Assembly: GCA_002506825.1 (NCBI GenBank)
Contig: DAYH01000008.1
Location: 43,023 to 74,095 of the forward strand
Direction of reading: 5' to 3'
DNA length: 31,073 nt
Source: Euryarchaeota archaeon UBA103
GTDB lineage: Archaea; Thermoplasmatota; Poseidoniia; Poseidoniales; Thalassarchaeaceae
The notes beneath the pieces are model-generated. The model saw only the letters and a list, made by a program, of their open reading frames with translations, ran no database searches and was not told where the DNA came from. Below, in pieces: positions 1 through 8,279 of this stretch (its first letter is position 1; each line of letters starts with the position of its first letter). The position numbers were made by a program, and so were the translations under genes.

Positions 1-48
1 CCCCCTGTCAATTCAGATGGCAGTCAATGATACGTTGAAACCACATCC

Positions 49-900
49 ATGTCTGCGATAAACATGGAAGAAGACGTATTGATAGTTACGGATATTGAGA
101 TTGATGGCTCAAGCCCTCCCGGGGGAGTGGTATCTGTATGGACCCTTAACAGGCCCGAGAAACTCAATGCACTAAACGAAAAAATACATCTCTCAATAAA
201 AAAACAATGCAAAAGGGCAGATTCGGACGATAGAGTGAGATGTGTGGTAATCAGAGGGGCACCTCCATCTGAGCCACCCGAGGGAAAGAGGAAGAAACCC
301 CACTCATTCGCCGCTGGTGCAGATATCTCGGAATTTTCAGGCAAGAACTCGGATGATGTAAGGCCATTTTTTGAAGATAATGCTTGGGAAGCGATTTGGA
401 ACCTGTCCAAGCCGACAATAGCCATGGTCGACGGTTTCGCCCTAGGAGGAGGGACCGAACTCGCTCTATCATGCGATATTAGAATAGCCTCAGAAAGGTC
501 AATTTTCGGCCAGCCTGAGATAAATCTGGGACTAATTCCAGGAGGTGGGGGGACACAGAGACTTTCCAGACTTGTTGGATATGGAAAGGCCATGGAGATT
601 GTTTTAGCGGGAGAGATGATAAATGCAAAAGAGGCTCTCGAAATTGGGCTGGTGAATAAAGTGGTAAAGCCAGAGGAACTTGAAGAGTCGACAATGGATT
701 TAGCAAACATTATCGCAAAGAAATCTCCCTACACAACCAAAGTTGCCAAGAGGGCGATTCGCGCTTCACTGGAACTGCCATTCAGCGAGGGAGTATTGAC
801 TGAAAGATCAGAGTTCGTCGCTCTGTTCGATACGGAAGACAAGGAAATTGGAGTTCAAGCATTCCTCGAACGCAAGGATGCTGAATGGGTAGGAAATTAA
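49..900 (+). CDS. Enoyl-CoA hydratase (crotonase family)
   Basis: A 283-residue crotonase that would hydrate trans-2-enoyl-CoA to 3-hydroxyacyl-CoA in beta-oxidation or degradation of an aromatic-derived acyl-CoA. Both glutamates of true hydratases are visible: Glu137 in GGGTE and Glu157 in GQPE, 20 residues apart as in rat mitochondrial hydratase (144/164). The oxyanion-hole segment FAAGADI lies near residue 88, and IPGGGGTQRLSRLVG follows the second Glu. A polar, proline- and lysine-rich insert sits at about residues 71-86. The start is ATG 49; ATG 64 (MEEDVL) is an equally good alternative. It ends 12 bp from a convergent aldehyde dehydrogenase. Substrate specificity cannot be read from sequence. 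Confidence 0.9.
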   Translation: MSAINMEEDVLIVTDIEIDGSSPPGGVVSVWTLNRPEKLNALNEKIHLSIKKQCKRADSDDRVRCVVIRGAPPSEPPEGKRKKPHSFAAGADISEFSGKNSDDVRPFFEDNAWEAIWNLSKPTIAMVDGFALGGGTELALSCDIRIASERSIFGQPEINLGLIPGGGGTQRLSRLVGYGKAMEIVLAGEMINAKEALEIGLVNKVVKPEELEESTMDLANIIAKKSPYTTKVAKRAIRASLELPFSEGVLTERSEFVALFDTEDKEIGVQAFLERKDAEWVGN

Positions 901-912
901 TCCAACTAGGGA

Positions 913-2337
913 CTATCTTTGGATGGCCTTGACTTCGAGGAACTCTTCTAGGCCGTGGGAACCAAGCTCCCTCCCATTGCCTGAGAGCTTGTAACCGCCG
1001 AATGGGGCACTGATGTTGAAGGCACCTCCATTGATGCTGACTTGCCCGGTCCTCATCGCCATGGCAACACGCATAGCCCGCGCATCGTCTCCCGACCAAA
1101 CACCTCCAGATAGGCCATACTCAGAGTCATTCGCCATCATTATTGCCTCCTCTTCTGTCTCATAGGTGCTTATGGAAAGTACAGGTCCGAAAATCTCCTC
1201 TCTAAAGATAGTCATTTCCGAGGTAACATCAGCGAAAACAGTCGGCTTTACAAAGAAACCCTTCGAGATTCCATCTGGTGATCCAAGCCCTCCTGAAATT
1301 ATAGTCGCCCCTTCAGTAATACCTTTGGAAATGTATCCAGCGACAGATTCTCGCTGGCTTTCAGAAACCATCGGTCCGCACTTAATCGACTCATTCATAG
1401 GGTCTCCAACGGTGTATCTCTCCATTGTGGAAGCAATTACCTCGATAATCTCATCACGATGACTAGACGGAATGAGAAGACGGCTTAGTGACGAACACTC
1501 CTGCCCAGAATTATTGAAACAAGAATAAACTGACATTTTAGCGGCCTTGACGATGTCTGCATCATCGAGGATAATATTCGCACTCTTTCCACCGAGCTCT
1601 AATGTCACTCTCTTCACTGTTTCTGATGCCGCCTTAGATACGCTGACTCCCGCGGCCGTGGAACCAGTAAAGCTCACCATATCTACGTCAGGATGGGAAG
1701 AGATAGACTCTCCAATTTCCCTACCATGTCCAGAAACTAGGTTGAATACTCCTGCAGGAACTCCGCATTCATGAATGATATCAGCAAGAATAAATGCGTT
1801 CAGAGGGGCTTCCTTGGATGGTTTCAGAATCATCGTACAGCCAGAAGCTAGCGCAGGTGCAACCTTCCCGATTATCTGATGAAGTGGAAAATTCCATGGC
1901 GTAATCATTCCGACCACTCCAATCGGCTCCTTGACGATCAATGAATTTCTTACTTCCTCCTCCCATTCAAACGAGTCAAGAATCTTGGCATACGACCTAG
2001 CAACTACCCTAGGGGTCCCGACCATGGCCATTTTTGAATAATTGATTGGGGTGCCAACTTCGGAAGTAATAACCTCTGCAATCTCGTCACCCCTTTCCGA
2101 GATAGCGGCAGATATGGCATTTAGATAGCCCTGCCTCACTTCTATGCTAGATTTAGACCATGATGAGAAGGCAGACCTCGCAGCAGTAATTGCATCATTT
2201 ATGTCACTCTTTGAGCCAACAGGTACGGTGCCTATTATTTCCTCTGTAGCTGGATTAATGACCTCAATTTTTTCTTCCCCACTGGCAGGAACCCACTTCC
2301 CGCCGATGTATATGGCGTCTCGTGTAATCATGTACAT
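913..2337 (-). CDS. NAD(P)-dependent aldehyde dehydrogenase
   Basis: A full-length (474 aa) aldehyde dehydrogenase oxidising an aldehyde to the acid. The catalytic machinery is complete: PWNFP with Asn149, Lys172 in LKPSKEAP (cofactor binding), FTGST around residue 223, general base Glu247 in LELGG, and nucleophile Cys281 in GQECSS. The start is ATG 2337, with a second ATG two codons later. It is divergent (62 bp) from the PaaG-like gene and convergent with the hydratase. The context of crotonases and a nearby epoxygenase suggests a ring-cleavage semialdehyde as substrate (the role of PaaZ-ALDH or BoxD), but this is inference; a generic aldehyde or betaine-aldehyde-type enzyme is possible. 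Confidence 0.93.
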   Translation of the reverse strand: MYMITRDAIYIGGKWVPASGEEKIEVINPATEEIIGTVPVGSKSDINDAITAARSAFSSWSKSSIEVRQGYLNAISAAISERGDEIAEVITSEVGTPINYSKMAMVGTPRVVARSYAKILDSFEWEEEVRNSLIVKEPIGVVGMITPWNFPLHQIIGKVAPALASGCTMILKPSKEAPLNAFILADIIHECGVPAGVFNLVSGHGREIGESISSHPDVDMVSFTGSTAAGVSVSKAASETVKRVTLELGGKSANIILDDADIVKAAKMSVYSCFNNSGQECSSLSRLLIPSSHRDEIIEVIASTMERYTVGDPMNESIKCGPMVSESQRESVAGYISKGITEGATIISGGLGSPDGISKGFFVKPTVFADVTSEMTIFREEIFGPVLSISTYETEEEAIMMANDSEYGLSGGVWSGDDARAMRVAMAMRTGQVSINGGAFNISAPFGGYKLSGNGRELGSHGLEEFLEVKAIQR

Positions 2338-2399
2338 CCCAGTGAGGTCAGACTTATCACCTTCATGGAGTTCAATAATGAGGCCCCTCTTCGATAATC

Positions 2400-3188
2400 A
2401 TGTCGTCCACCCTCGAGCGTCAAGATGGAGGAGTTGCAATCCTAACTATGTCATTGGAAGCTTCTAGAAATACTTTCAATCCAGAAAATTTCCAGCCATT
2501 GGTTAGACAAATAGAATCTCTAATGGAAGACCCCTCATGTAGGGCAGTTATCCTTACGGGTTCTGGTAGGTTCTTTAGTGCTGGAGGCCCTATTGATGAA
2601 TTTGCGGAAGCAATAGATGATGGAACCATAGGGAAAATGGTTAGTGAAATGACAAACTCCCTCCATTCCCTGATTCTAAAAATCAGAGCTAGTGAGACAG
2701 TTTTCATTGCCGCTATTAATGGTGCGGCGGCTGGTGGTGGTCTTGGACTAGCTCTCTCCGCAGACTATAGGATATGCTCAGAACAAGCAAAAATAGCAGC
2801 CGCTTTCTTCGGATTAGGTGCATCTCCAGATGGAGGGACCACATGGTTGCTACCAAGGCTGGTGGGGAGCCAAATAAGTAAGAAATTCTTCTTCAATAAT
2901 GAGGTGTGGACAGCTAAAGAAGCTCTTGAATTTGGGGCTGTTGATGAGGTAACCTCTTCTGAAGGGCTATTGGAGTGTTCGATAAAGACTGCAAAGGATT
3001 GGGGAAAGTGGTCCAAAAATAGTCGTAGATCGACAAAGCAACTCCTTGACGCTTCCACATCCACATTCTTCGAGACCCAATTGGAATTTGAGAGAGCCTT
3101 GATGGTATCCTCTTCCCAGTCGCCAGATTTCGCAGAGGGAGTCTCAGCCTTCATCGAAAAAAGAGATCCCAAATTCTCTGAGGAATAG
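2400..3188 (+). CDS. Enoyl-CoA isomerase-like crotonase, resembles PaaG
   Basis: A 262-residue crotonase-fold protein. It lacks the first hydratase glutamate: the motif reads AGGGLGLALSADYRI, with Gly116 where hydratases have Glu. It carries Asp144 in SPDGGTTWLLPRLVG, the pattern typical of PaaG-type 1,2-epoxyphenylacetyl-CoA isomerase and of delta3,delta2-enoyl-CoA isomerases, which use a single Asp. It is therefore more likely an isomerase than a hydratase. The oxyanion-hole strand reads FFSAGGPIDEF rather than the common SAGADL. It is followed after only 3 bp by a SixA-like gene whose ribosome-binding site (GAGG) lies in this gene's last codons, so the two are co-transcribed. Other crotonase activities cannot be excluded. 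Confidence 0.85.
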   Translation: MSSTLERQDGGVAILTMSLEASRNTFNPENFQPLVRQIESLMEDPSCRAVILTGSGRFFSAGGPIDEFAEAIDDGTIGKMVSEMTNSLHSLILKIRASETVFIAAINGAAAGGGLGLALSADYRICSEQAKIAAAFFGLGASPDGGTTWLLPRLVGSQISKKFFFNNEVWTAKEALEFGAVDEVTSSEGLLECSIKTAKDWGKWSKNSRRSTKQLLDASTSTFFETQLEFERALMVSSSQSPDFAEGVSAFIEKRDPKFSEE

Positions 3189-3191
3189 AAT

Positions 3192-3653
3192 ATGAACAGA
3201 CGCTTGGTAATCATGAGACATGCCCATAGTAGCAAGGATGATCCTCATCTGGTTGACCATGACAGGCCTTTGGATGAAAGGGGACTCAGAGATTCACCAA
3301 GTGTAGCCAAAGAAATCCTAAAGAGGGGTTGGAAGCCAAATCATATCTTTGTTAGCAGCTCTTTGAGAACAATCCAGACATTGGAAAACCTAGGTCCCGA
3401 ACTTTCAGTGATCCCAAAATCCATTGAAGAGAGACTTTATCTTTCCTCCTTAGAGACTCTTCTTTCAATAGTGGAAAGTATCCCGGGAAATACTACTCAA
3501 ATGATAATCAGCCATAACCCCGGATGTGAGATGCTTCTTGAGAAACTCTCAGGCGAACTAGAAATTATGCCAACTGCATCAGTCGCTCTGATGATGGAGA
3601 GGAATGGAAAATGGAATCTGTTAGATTTGATTAGGCCAAATAACCTAGGATAA
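3192..3653 (+). CDS. sixA: SixA-like phosphohistidine phosphatase
   Basis: A 153-residue member of the histidine phosphatase (phosphoglycerate mutase-like) superfamily, SixA branch. It shows the short RHG-type motif at the N terminus (IMRHAH, Arg9-His10), Arg59 in SSSLRT, and the second active-site histidine His108 in IISHNP. Length matches SixA (about 160 aa). In bacteria SixA removes phosphate from phosphohistidine on signalling or PTS proteins; the archaeal target is unknown, and small-molecule phosphatase activity is possible. It is co-transcribed with the upstream isomerase. Its last 9 bp overlap the end of the convergent hydrolase gene. Confidence 0.8.
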   Translation: MNRRLVIMRHAHSSKDDPHLVDHDRPLDERGLRDSPSVAKEILKRGWKPNHIFVSSSLRTIQTLENLGPELSVIPKSIEERLYLSSLETLLSIVESIPGNTTQMIISHNPGCEMLLEKLSGELEIMPTASVALMMERNGKWNLLDLIRPNNLG

Positions 3654-4730
3654 AGCCGCTTCAAAGAAACTAACTAGTTTCATCTTATATTCATCAGAGT
3701 CTCCCCAAATAGCATCTACATGTCCTCTATCTTCAACATACCAAGAGTCTACGTTTCCCCCATTCTCAAGCATTCTTGTCTCAAATCTCTCCGCATGAAC
3801 GATTGACACTCTCGGGTCGTCCTTTCCATGTGTCAAGAATACCTCTCTATCTCCAGCAGTATCGGCGGCCTCCATGGGCGAGCGTTCATCCAGACCAACT
3901 CCAGCTAGCCATCCCCCAACTCTTACCGCTGGTCCTGCAAAAATAGTTGGAAAACCCAACCTTCCTAATTCGTTGTTAACCAATAACGGGAAGTCCAAGA
4001 CTGCACTGTCAAGCCACATTGCGCCTATTCCCGGCTCTTCAGCGAAGGCTATTGCGGCCCCGCCTCCAGCAGATATGGCAGTCATGCCAACTTCTCCCGG
4101 TTGGTATCCCTTATTTTCAATCAACCAGTCATATGCGCCTAACAGATCCTTATACTCGATTTGTCCAACGGCAAAATAATCCCCAACAACATCACTCTCT
4201 CCGTAATTCCTCAGATCGAAGGAAAGGGTATTGATGCCCCCTTCGGAAAAGTAAGCCTGCATAAGTAACATCTCTGGTTTACACTTTCCATTCATTGGCA
4301 TCCCGTGTGTGAGAATCACCACGGGGGCATTAGGATCGACTTCTACATACCAACCACGAAGCGTAATGTCTGCGTCCCCTCTTGGGGTGAATGAAACATC
4401 CTCATAAGAAGACATTTGATATGAGGAAACATCAAAATTCCTGCGTATATCTACACGCTCTTCTGCATCTGGCCAAGGTTCAAAACTTTCCCAATCATCA
4501 TCTGCATCCCAGTTTGAAGGAGTATTTTCTGACCACATCCCACAACCAGGATTAATCGCCAATGATTGTGATGCAATCACATACCCGATGCCAACGTATC
4601 CAGAACCAATTACCATCAATACCACAGTTGAAAGAGATAACAGTTTTTTCCTTCCGTCTAATGATTTCCAATATTCCTTAATCGACGCCATATATGTGAA
4701 CGACACACTGTCATTCATGAGCATTGCCAT
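3645..4730 (-). CDS. Membrane-anchored alpha/beta hydrolase
   Basis: A 361-residue serine hydrolase of the alpha/beta fold. A basic N terminus (DGRKK) precedes one hydrophobic segment at about residues 29-53, followed by an acidic, Trp-rich linker (66-100). This suggests a signal anchor with the catalytic domain outside the membrane. The core shows VVILTHGMPMNG (oxyanion strand), nucleophile Ser220 in AISAG (the first Gly of GxSxG is Ala), an acid at Asp304/305 in HGKDDPRV, and His337 in DRGHVD, a complete triad. Family members include esterases, thioesterases and peptidases; the substrate is not predictable. Start choice is open: ATG 4730, or the internal Met at residue 14 (MASIKEYW), which still keeps the anchor. 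Both neighbours lie on the opposite strand, so it is probably monocistronic. Confidence 0.82.
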   Translation of the reverse strand: MAMLMNDSVSFTYMASIKEYWKSLDGRKKLLSLSTVVLMVIGSGYVGIGYVIASQSLAINPGCGMWSENTPSNWDADDDWESFEPWPDAEERVDIRRNFDVSSYQMSSYEDVSFTPRGDADITLRGWYVEVDPNAPVVILTHGMPMNGKCKPEMLLMQAYFSEGGINTLSFDLRNYGESDVVGDYFAVGQIEYKDLLGAYDWLIENKGYQPGEVGMTAISAGGGAAIAFAEEPGIGAMWLDSAVLDFPLLVNNELGRLGFPTIFAGPAVRVGGWLAGVGLDERSPMEAADTAGDREVFLTHGKDDPRVSIVHAERFETRMLENGGNVDSWYVEDRGHVDAIWGDSDEYKMKLVSFFEAALS

Positions 4731-4785
4731 CCTAATTGGGCAATTGTACCGATGAGCACTTCAACACAAGTCCACGCGCAGTCTC

Positions 4786-6447
4786 GTGGCAAGGGAGCTA
4801 ATACGACTCGATGATGTCCATCGGGCCTTCGGGCCACTCACTGTTCTAGAGGGAATCAACCTTAGGATAGATGAAGGCGATCGAATCGGTGTAGTGGGAC
4901 ATAATGGCGCCGGGAAGACAACTCTTCTCAGAACAATTAGTAATCAAGATCAGGATCTAGGGGATGTTACTTACGCCGCCGGTCTGAGGCTAGCGTTCCT
5001 TACTCAGATAAGAGATATCGTCGAGGAAGCAACTTTAGGTGAGGAACTAAACAGGAGAGGAAGACAGTTTCAAGAATTGGAAGATGAGATTTCCAAGATC
5101 GAGGAAATGATGGCCGATCCTGGATTCTACGATCGAGACTGGCAACCAGCCATGGATAGGTATCAAGAACTCCAGAGTCTGATGGCAAGATCTGGTGGAG
5201 GAGATGTTGCCGGTCACGCACAGGAGATTCTGAAGGCATTAGATCTCGCACACCATCCAATGGACATGCCTCTCTCTTCATTATCAGGCGGAGAGAGGGC
5301 CAAGGTAGCACTGGCTAGGCAGTTGGTAGGATTGAGGGAGATAGACGTCTTCTTCCTAGACGAGCCCACCAATCACCTAGATTTCCACACCCTCGATTGG
5401 TTGGAGAAATTCTTGAACACATTCGATGGCGCATTGGTGATAGTTAGCCACGACAGATACTTTTTGGATCGTGTATGCAATAATATTGTTGAGATCCAAG
5501 ATGCTCATCTAAAGGGATACAGTGGAAATTATACGTCTTTTCTACATCAGAAAGAGCTATTTTTGCAGACATTACAAGATAGAATTGAAAAAGCTCAGAA
5601 AGAAATTAAGAGACTTTTAGGAGCTATGCAATCAATGAAGAGGGCAAATAAGTATGATAAATCAGTATCTCAAAAACACGTAATGATCAATCGTTCTCAG
5701 AGAGAGTTAAAGTGGCTCAAGTCACTAAAGCCTCGCCAGAGACAGAATCTTAAGTTCAATCTAAAATCAATTGAGAAGAGTAGCCTCGAGGTTCTAGATT
5801 TTCATAATGCCAAGCTTATATTCGATGGTCTAAAAAGACCGATTATTAATGGACTTGAAGTGGGCGTTAGGAGAGGTCAGAAAATAGGAGTAGTTGGCCC
5901 AAACGGAGCTGGAAAAACCACTTTATTGAGACTGATAACCGGAGAGGTCAAACTCGACTCCGGTAAAATCGACATTAGGCCTGGGGTACAGATAGGATAC
6001 TTCCACCAAGACCATAGGTCCCTGAATTTCGATATTAACCCTGTAGAGCAAGTCAGGGCTCTAAGACCTAGGATGGACTATGGTGAAATCAGATCTCTCC
6101 TGGGGAGATTTCAGTTCACCAAGGATATGGTTACTGTTCCCCTGGGCAAACTTAGCGGAGGCGAGAGGGCGAGAATTGCATTACTAGAATTACTACTGGG
6201 AGAGAATAACATGTTACTCCTGGATGAACCTACTAATCATCTAGATACGGATGCCAAGGAGGCTCTTGAGGAAGCCCTTGGAGATTATGAGGGAGCCATC
6301 ATTACAGTTAGCCACGACAGATACTTCTTGGACAAGATTTGTGACACAATATGGGAGTTACCAGGAGATGGGAGCCTCTGGGTGTGGCCAGGAAATTACT
6401 CTGATTATATCCGCAGGAAGACACAGCAAGAGAATGTAGAGCCGTAA
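4786..6447 (+). CDS. ABC-F family ATPase (duplicated ABC domains)
   Basis: A 553-residue soluble protein with two complete ABC ATPase domains and no membrane segment. The first has Walker A GHNGAGKTT near residue 38, signature LSGGERAKVAL near 163 and Walker B FFLDEPTNHLD near 189. The second has GPNGAGKTT near 372, LSGGERARIAL near 455 and LLLDEPTNHLD near 480. Between them lies a charged, Lys/Arg-rich linker (about 255-320) typical of ABC-F proteins (Uup, EttA, antibiotic-resistance factors), which act on the ribosome E site rather than in transport. The start is GTG 4786; an ATG at 4752 is out of frame. It is followed by a DEAD-box helicase in the same direction, suggesting a translation or RNA-related neighbourhood. 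Confidence 0.93.
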   Translation: MARELIRLDDVHRAFGPLTVLEGINLRIDEGDRIGVVGHNGAGKTTLLRTISNQDQDLGDVTYAAGLRLAFLTQIRDIVEEATLGEELNRRGRQFQELEDEISKIEEMMADPGFYDRDWQPAMDRYQELQSLMARSGGGDVAGHAQEILKALDLAHHPMDMPLSSLSGGERAKVALARQLVGLREIDVFFLDEPTNHLDFHTLDWLEKFLNTFDGALVIVSHDRYFLDRVCNNIVEIQDAHLKGYSGNYTSFLHQKELFLQTLQDRIEKAQKEIKRLLGAMQSMKRANKYDKSVSQKHVMINRSQRELKWLKSLKPRQRQNLKFNLKSIEKSSLEVLDFHNAKLIFDGLKRPIINGLEVGVRRGQKIGVVGPNGAGKTTLLRLITGEVKLDSGKIDIRPGVQIGYFHQDHRSLNFDINPVEQVRALRPRMDYGEIRSLLGRFQFTKDMVTVPLGKLSGGERARIALLELLLGENNMLLLDEPTNHLDTDAKEALEEALGDYEGAIITVSHDRYFLDKICDTIWELPGDGSLWVWPGNYSDYIRRKTQQENVEP

Positions 6448-6540
6448 ATTGGTCAGATTGATTGTTTCATCAGAATCTTACTAACTCAACTGTCCATACT
6501 AAATAGGGTACCTACGCGGGGGCGTCTTGTAGGGTTTCAA

Positions 6541-7872
6541 ATGGTTCGATTCTCAGACTTAGGAATCGAGCCAACTTTGGTTAGCTGTCTCGCCGACCAA
6601 GGAATCACTGAGCCCTTCGAAGTCCAGATTGAAGCTATCCCCAGTGCAATGGAAGGAAGGGATATTTGTTGCAGGGCCCCAACAGGCTCCGGAAAGACTC
6701 TAGCATTTGGACTTCCATTAATTTCCCGAACCGTTCCTGCGAAACCAAAGAAGCCCACTGCACTAATCCTCACTCCCACTAGGGAGTTGGCCGAACAGAT
6801 CAGGAATGTCTTAGATCCACTAGCTTGGGACTCAAGGATGAAAGTACTCTCGGTATACGGTGGAACATCATACGGAAAGCAACTTAGAGGTTTGGAGAAG
6901 GGAGTGGAAATCCTAGTCGCTTGCCCGGGGCGACTCCTAGATTTGCTAAAGAGAAAGGCACTATCACTGGAAGATGTCGGCATAGTAGTTCTCGATGAAG
7001 CTGATCGAATGGCGGATATGGGATTCATGGAACCAGTCTGCAGAATTATTGATAAGTGTACCAGTGAACCTCAAATGATACTTTTCAGCGCTACTCTTGA
7101 TCGTGACGTTTCCAAGCTAGTAAAGTCATATCAGAACGATCCGGTAAGAATTGAGGTGGGGCCCAAGGAAATCAGTATGGATAGTATGGAACACCTCTTC
7201 TGGAATATCAAGCCACAAAAGAAGACAGAGGTTGCTGTGAAATCAGTGAGAAGGGCAGGTAGGAGCATCATATTCTGTAGAACTAGGGCAGGAGTAGACA
7301 GATTGAGTGACGAGATGCAATTAGACAGTGTCCCTCTTTCCTCACTACACGGAGGTTTGAACCAAAGGCAGAGGGACCGAGCAATGAGGAAGTTCAGTAG
7401 TGGCAGAAGTATGGTACTTGTAGCCACAGATGTCGCGGCAAGAGGCATCGATGTCGAGGGCATAAACTGTGTAATTCACTACGATCCTCCTGACGATTCT
7501 AAGGCATACAAGCATAGGAGTGGTAGAACTGCTCGAGCAGGAAATAGCGGAGTCGTGATCTCCTTTGTCAAGAGGAACGAGCAAAGAAGTTACAATAGAA
7601 TTCAGAGAGAAGTAGGAATAAGAAAAAGATTCACCGATCCAAGGCCCGAGGATTTGAAAAAGAATGAATTCAACCTAGTTCCCTCAAGTGAAAAGAAGGA
7701 AGGACACTCAAGTAGGAAGAAAAAACGCAGTAGAAGAGGACGTTCCAGAAACTCAAAAAGAAATAGCTTCAGCAAAGGTTCTGATGATAACCGTGTCAAG
7801 AATTATCGAGATAAGAGGAACCGAAGACAGAATAGGAAGTCAGGGAAGAAGAAGGCAGATGCCAGGTCCTAG
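6541..7872 (+). CDS. DEAD-box ATP-dependent RNA helicase
   Basis: A 443-residue superfamily 2 helicase with all motifs: Q motif (FSDLGIE through Gln29), motif I APTGSGKT (46-53), PTRELAEQ, CPGRLLDLL, DEAD in VLDEADRM, SAT in LFSATL, FCRTRAG, the ATDVAARGID region and HRSGRTARAG. The last roughly 70 residues form a very basic Lys/Arg/Ser tail (KKKRSRRGRSRN and similar), expected to bind RNA non-specifically. It resembles the RhlE/DeaD group used in ribosome assembly and RNA remodelling. The start is ATG 6541, 93 bp after the ABC-F gene. A tRNA gene follows 48 bp downstream on the same strand and may be co-transcribed. Confidence 0.95.
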   Translation: MVRFSDLGIEPTLVSCLADQGITEPFEVQIEAIPSAMEGRDICCRAPTGSGKTLAFGLPLISRTVPAKPKKPTALILTPTRELAEQIRNVLDPLAWDSRMKVLSVYGGTSYGKQLRGLEKGVEILVACPGRLLDLLKRKALSLEDVGIVVLDEADRMADMGFMEPVCRIIDKCTSEPQMILFSATLDRDVSKLVKSYQNDPVRIEVGPKEISMDSMEHLFWNIKPQKKTEVAVKSVRRAGRSIIFCRTRAGVDRLSDEMQLDSVPLSSLHGGLNQRQRDRAMRKFSSGRSMVLVATDVAARGIDVEGINCVIHYDPPDDSKAYKHRSGRTARAGNSGVVISFVKRNEQRSYNRIQREVGIRKRFTDPRPEDLKKNEFNLVPSSEKKEGHSSRKKKRSRRGRSRNSKRNSFSKGSDDNRVKNYRDKRNRRQNRKSGKKKADARS

Positions 7873-7920
7873 TTCCCAAACCGAGTCGCTAAACTACCCA
7901 TCACGACTCCCGGACAACAA

Positions 7921-7995
7921 GCGGACATGGTCTAGTGGTTATGACAGCAGGTTCCCAACCTGCTAACCCGGGTTCAACTCCCGGTGTTCGCACCA
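7921..7995 (+). tRNA. tRNA-Gly, anticodon CCC
   Basis: The cloverleaf can be drawn by hand. The acceptor stem GCGGACA (7921-7927) pairs with TGTTCGC (7985-7991), with one G-U pair. The anticodon stem GCAGG/CCTGC (7947-7951, 7959-7963) frames loop TTCCCAA with anticodon CCC at 7954-7956. The variable loop is TAAC, and the T arm is CCGGG-TTCAACT-CCCGG (7968-7984). Discriminator A73 is 7992 and CCA is encoded (7993-7995). There is no intron. It decodes GGG. An A at position 73 in tRNA-Gly fits Archaea. Its 3' half overlaps the end of the SemiSWEET gene on the other strand. Confidence 0.96.
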
Positions 7996-8270
7996 TCATT
8001 CGACTCTGAATTACGTAGTCTCACCACTCCCACAATGAGTGATATAATACATGCTAAAGCGGCTATATTTGCTACAATTATAGATATCGAACCTACTAAA
8101 ATTCCATATATCAGCCAAAGAACCAAGGCCGTAGATACAAGGAAGAAGGTCGGTAGTGATATCCCCTCATGCAAACCCTCTATCCAAACCTCTCTAATTT
8201 GAGGTATCCATGCAATTACGCCTAGGGAGCCGGCGACAATACCTATCCCCTCAATGAAAATCTCCTGCAC
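7974..8270 (-). CDS. SemiSWEET/MtN3-type small sugar transporter
   Basis: A 98-residue protein with three predicted transmembrane segments (about 6-27, 40-60, 63-84), one SWEET repeat. It has the PQ motif (Pro23-Gln24 in WIPQIREVW), the LWLIYG signature (51-56) and a conserved-type Asn68 in VANIAAL. SemiSWEETs dimerise to form a bidirectional sugar channel in the cytoplasmic membrane. The start is GTG 8270, shortly after the hydroxyacyl-CoA dehydrogenase stop, so it is probably the last gene of the minus-strand run. Its final codons (ANTGS-stop) are read from the complement of the tRNA-Gly T arm and acceptor stem, an antisense overlap of 22 bp. It could also be a PQ-loop carrier for another small solute. 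Confidence 0.82.
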   Translation of the reverse strand: MQEIFIEGIGIVAGSLGVIAWIPQIREVWIEGLHEGISLPTFFLVSTALVLWLIYGILVGSISIIVANIAALACIISLIVGVVRLRNSESNDGANTGS

Positions 8271-8279
8271 GGTACCAGC

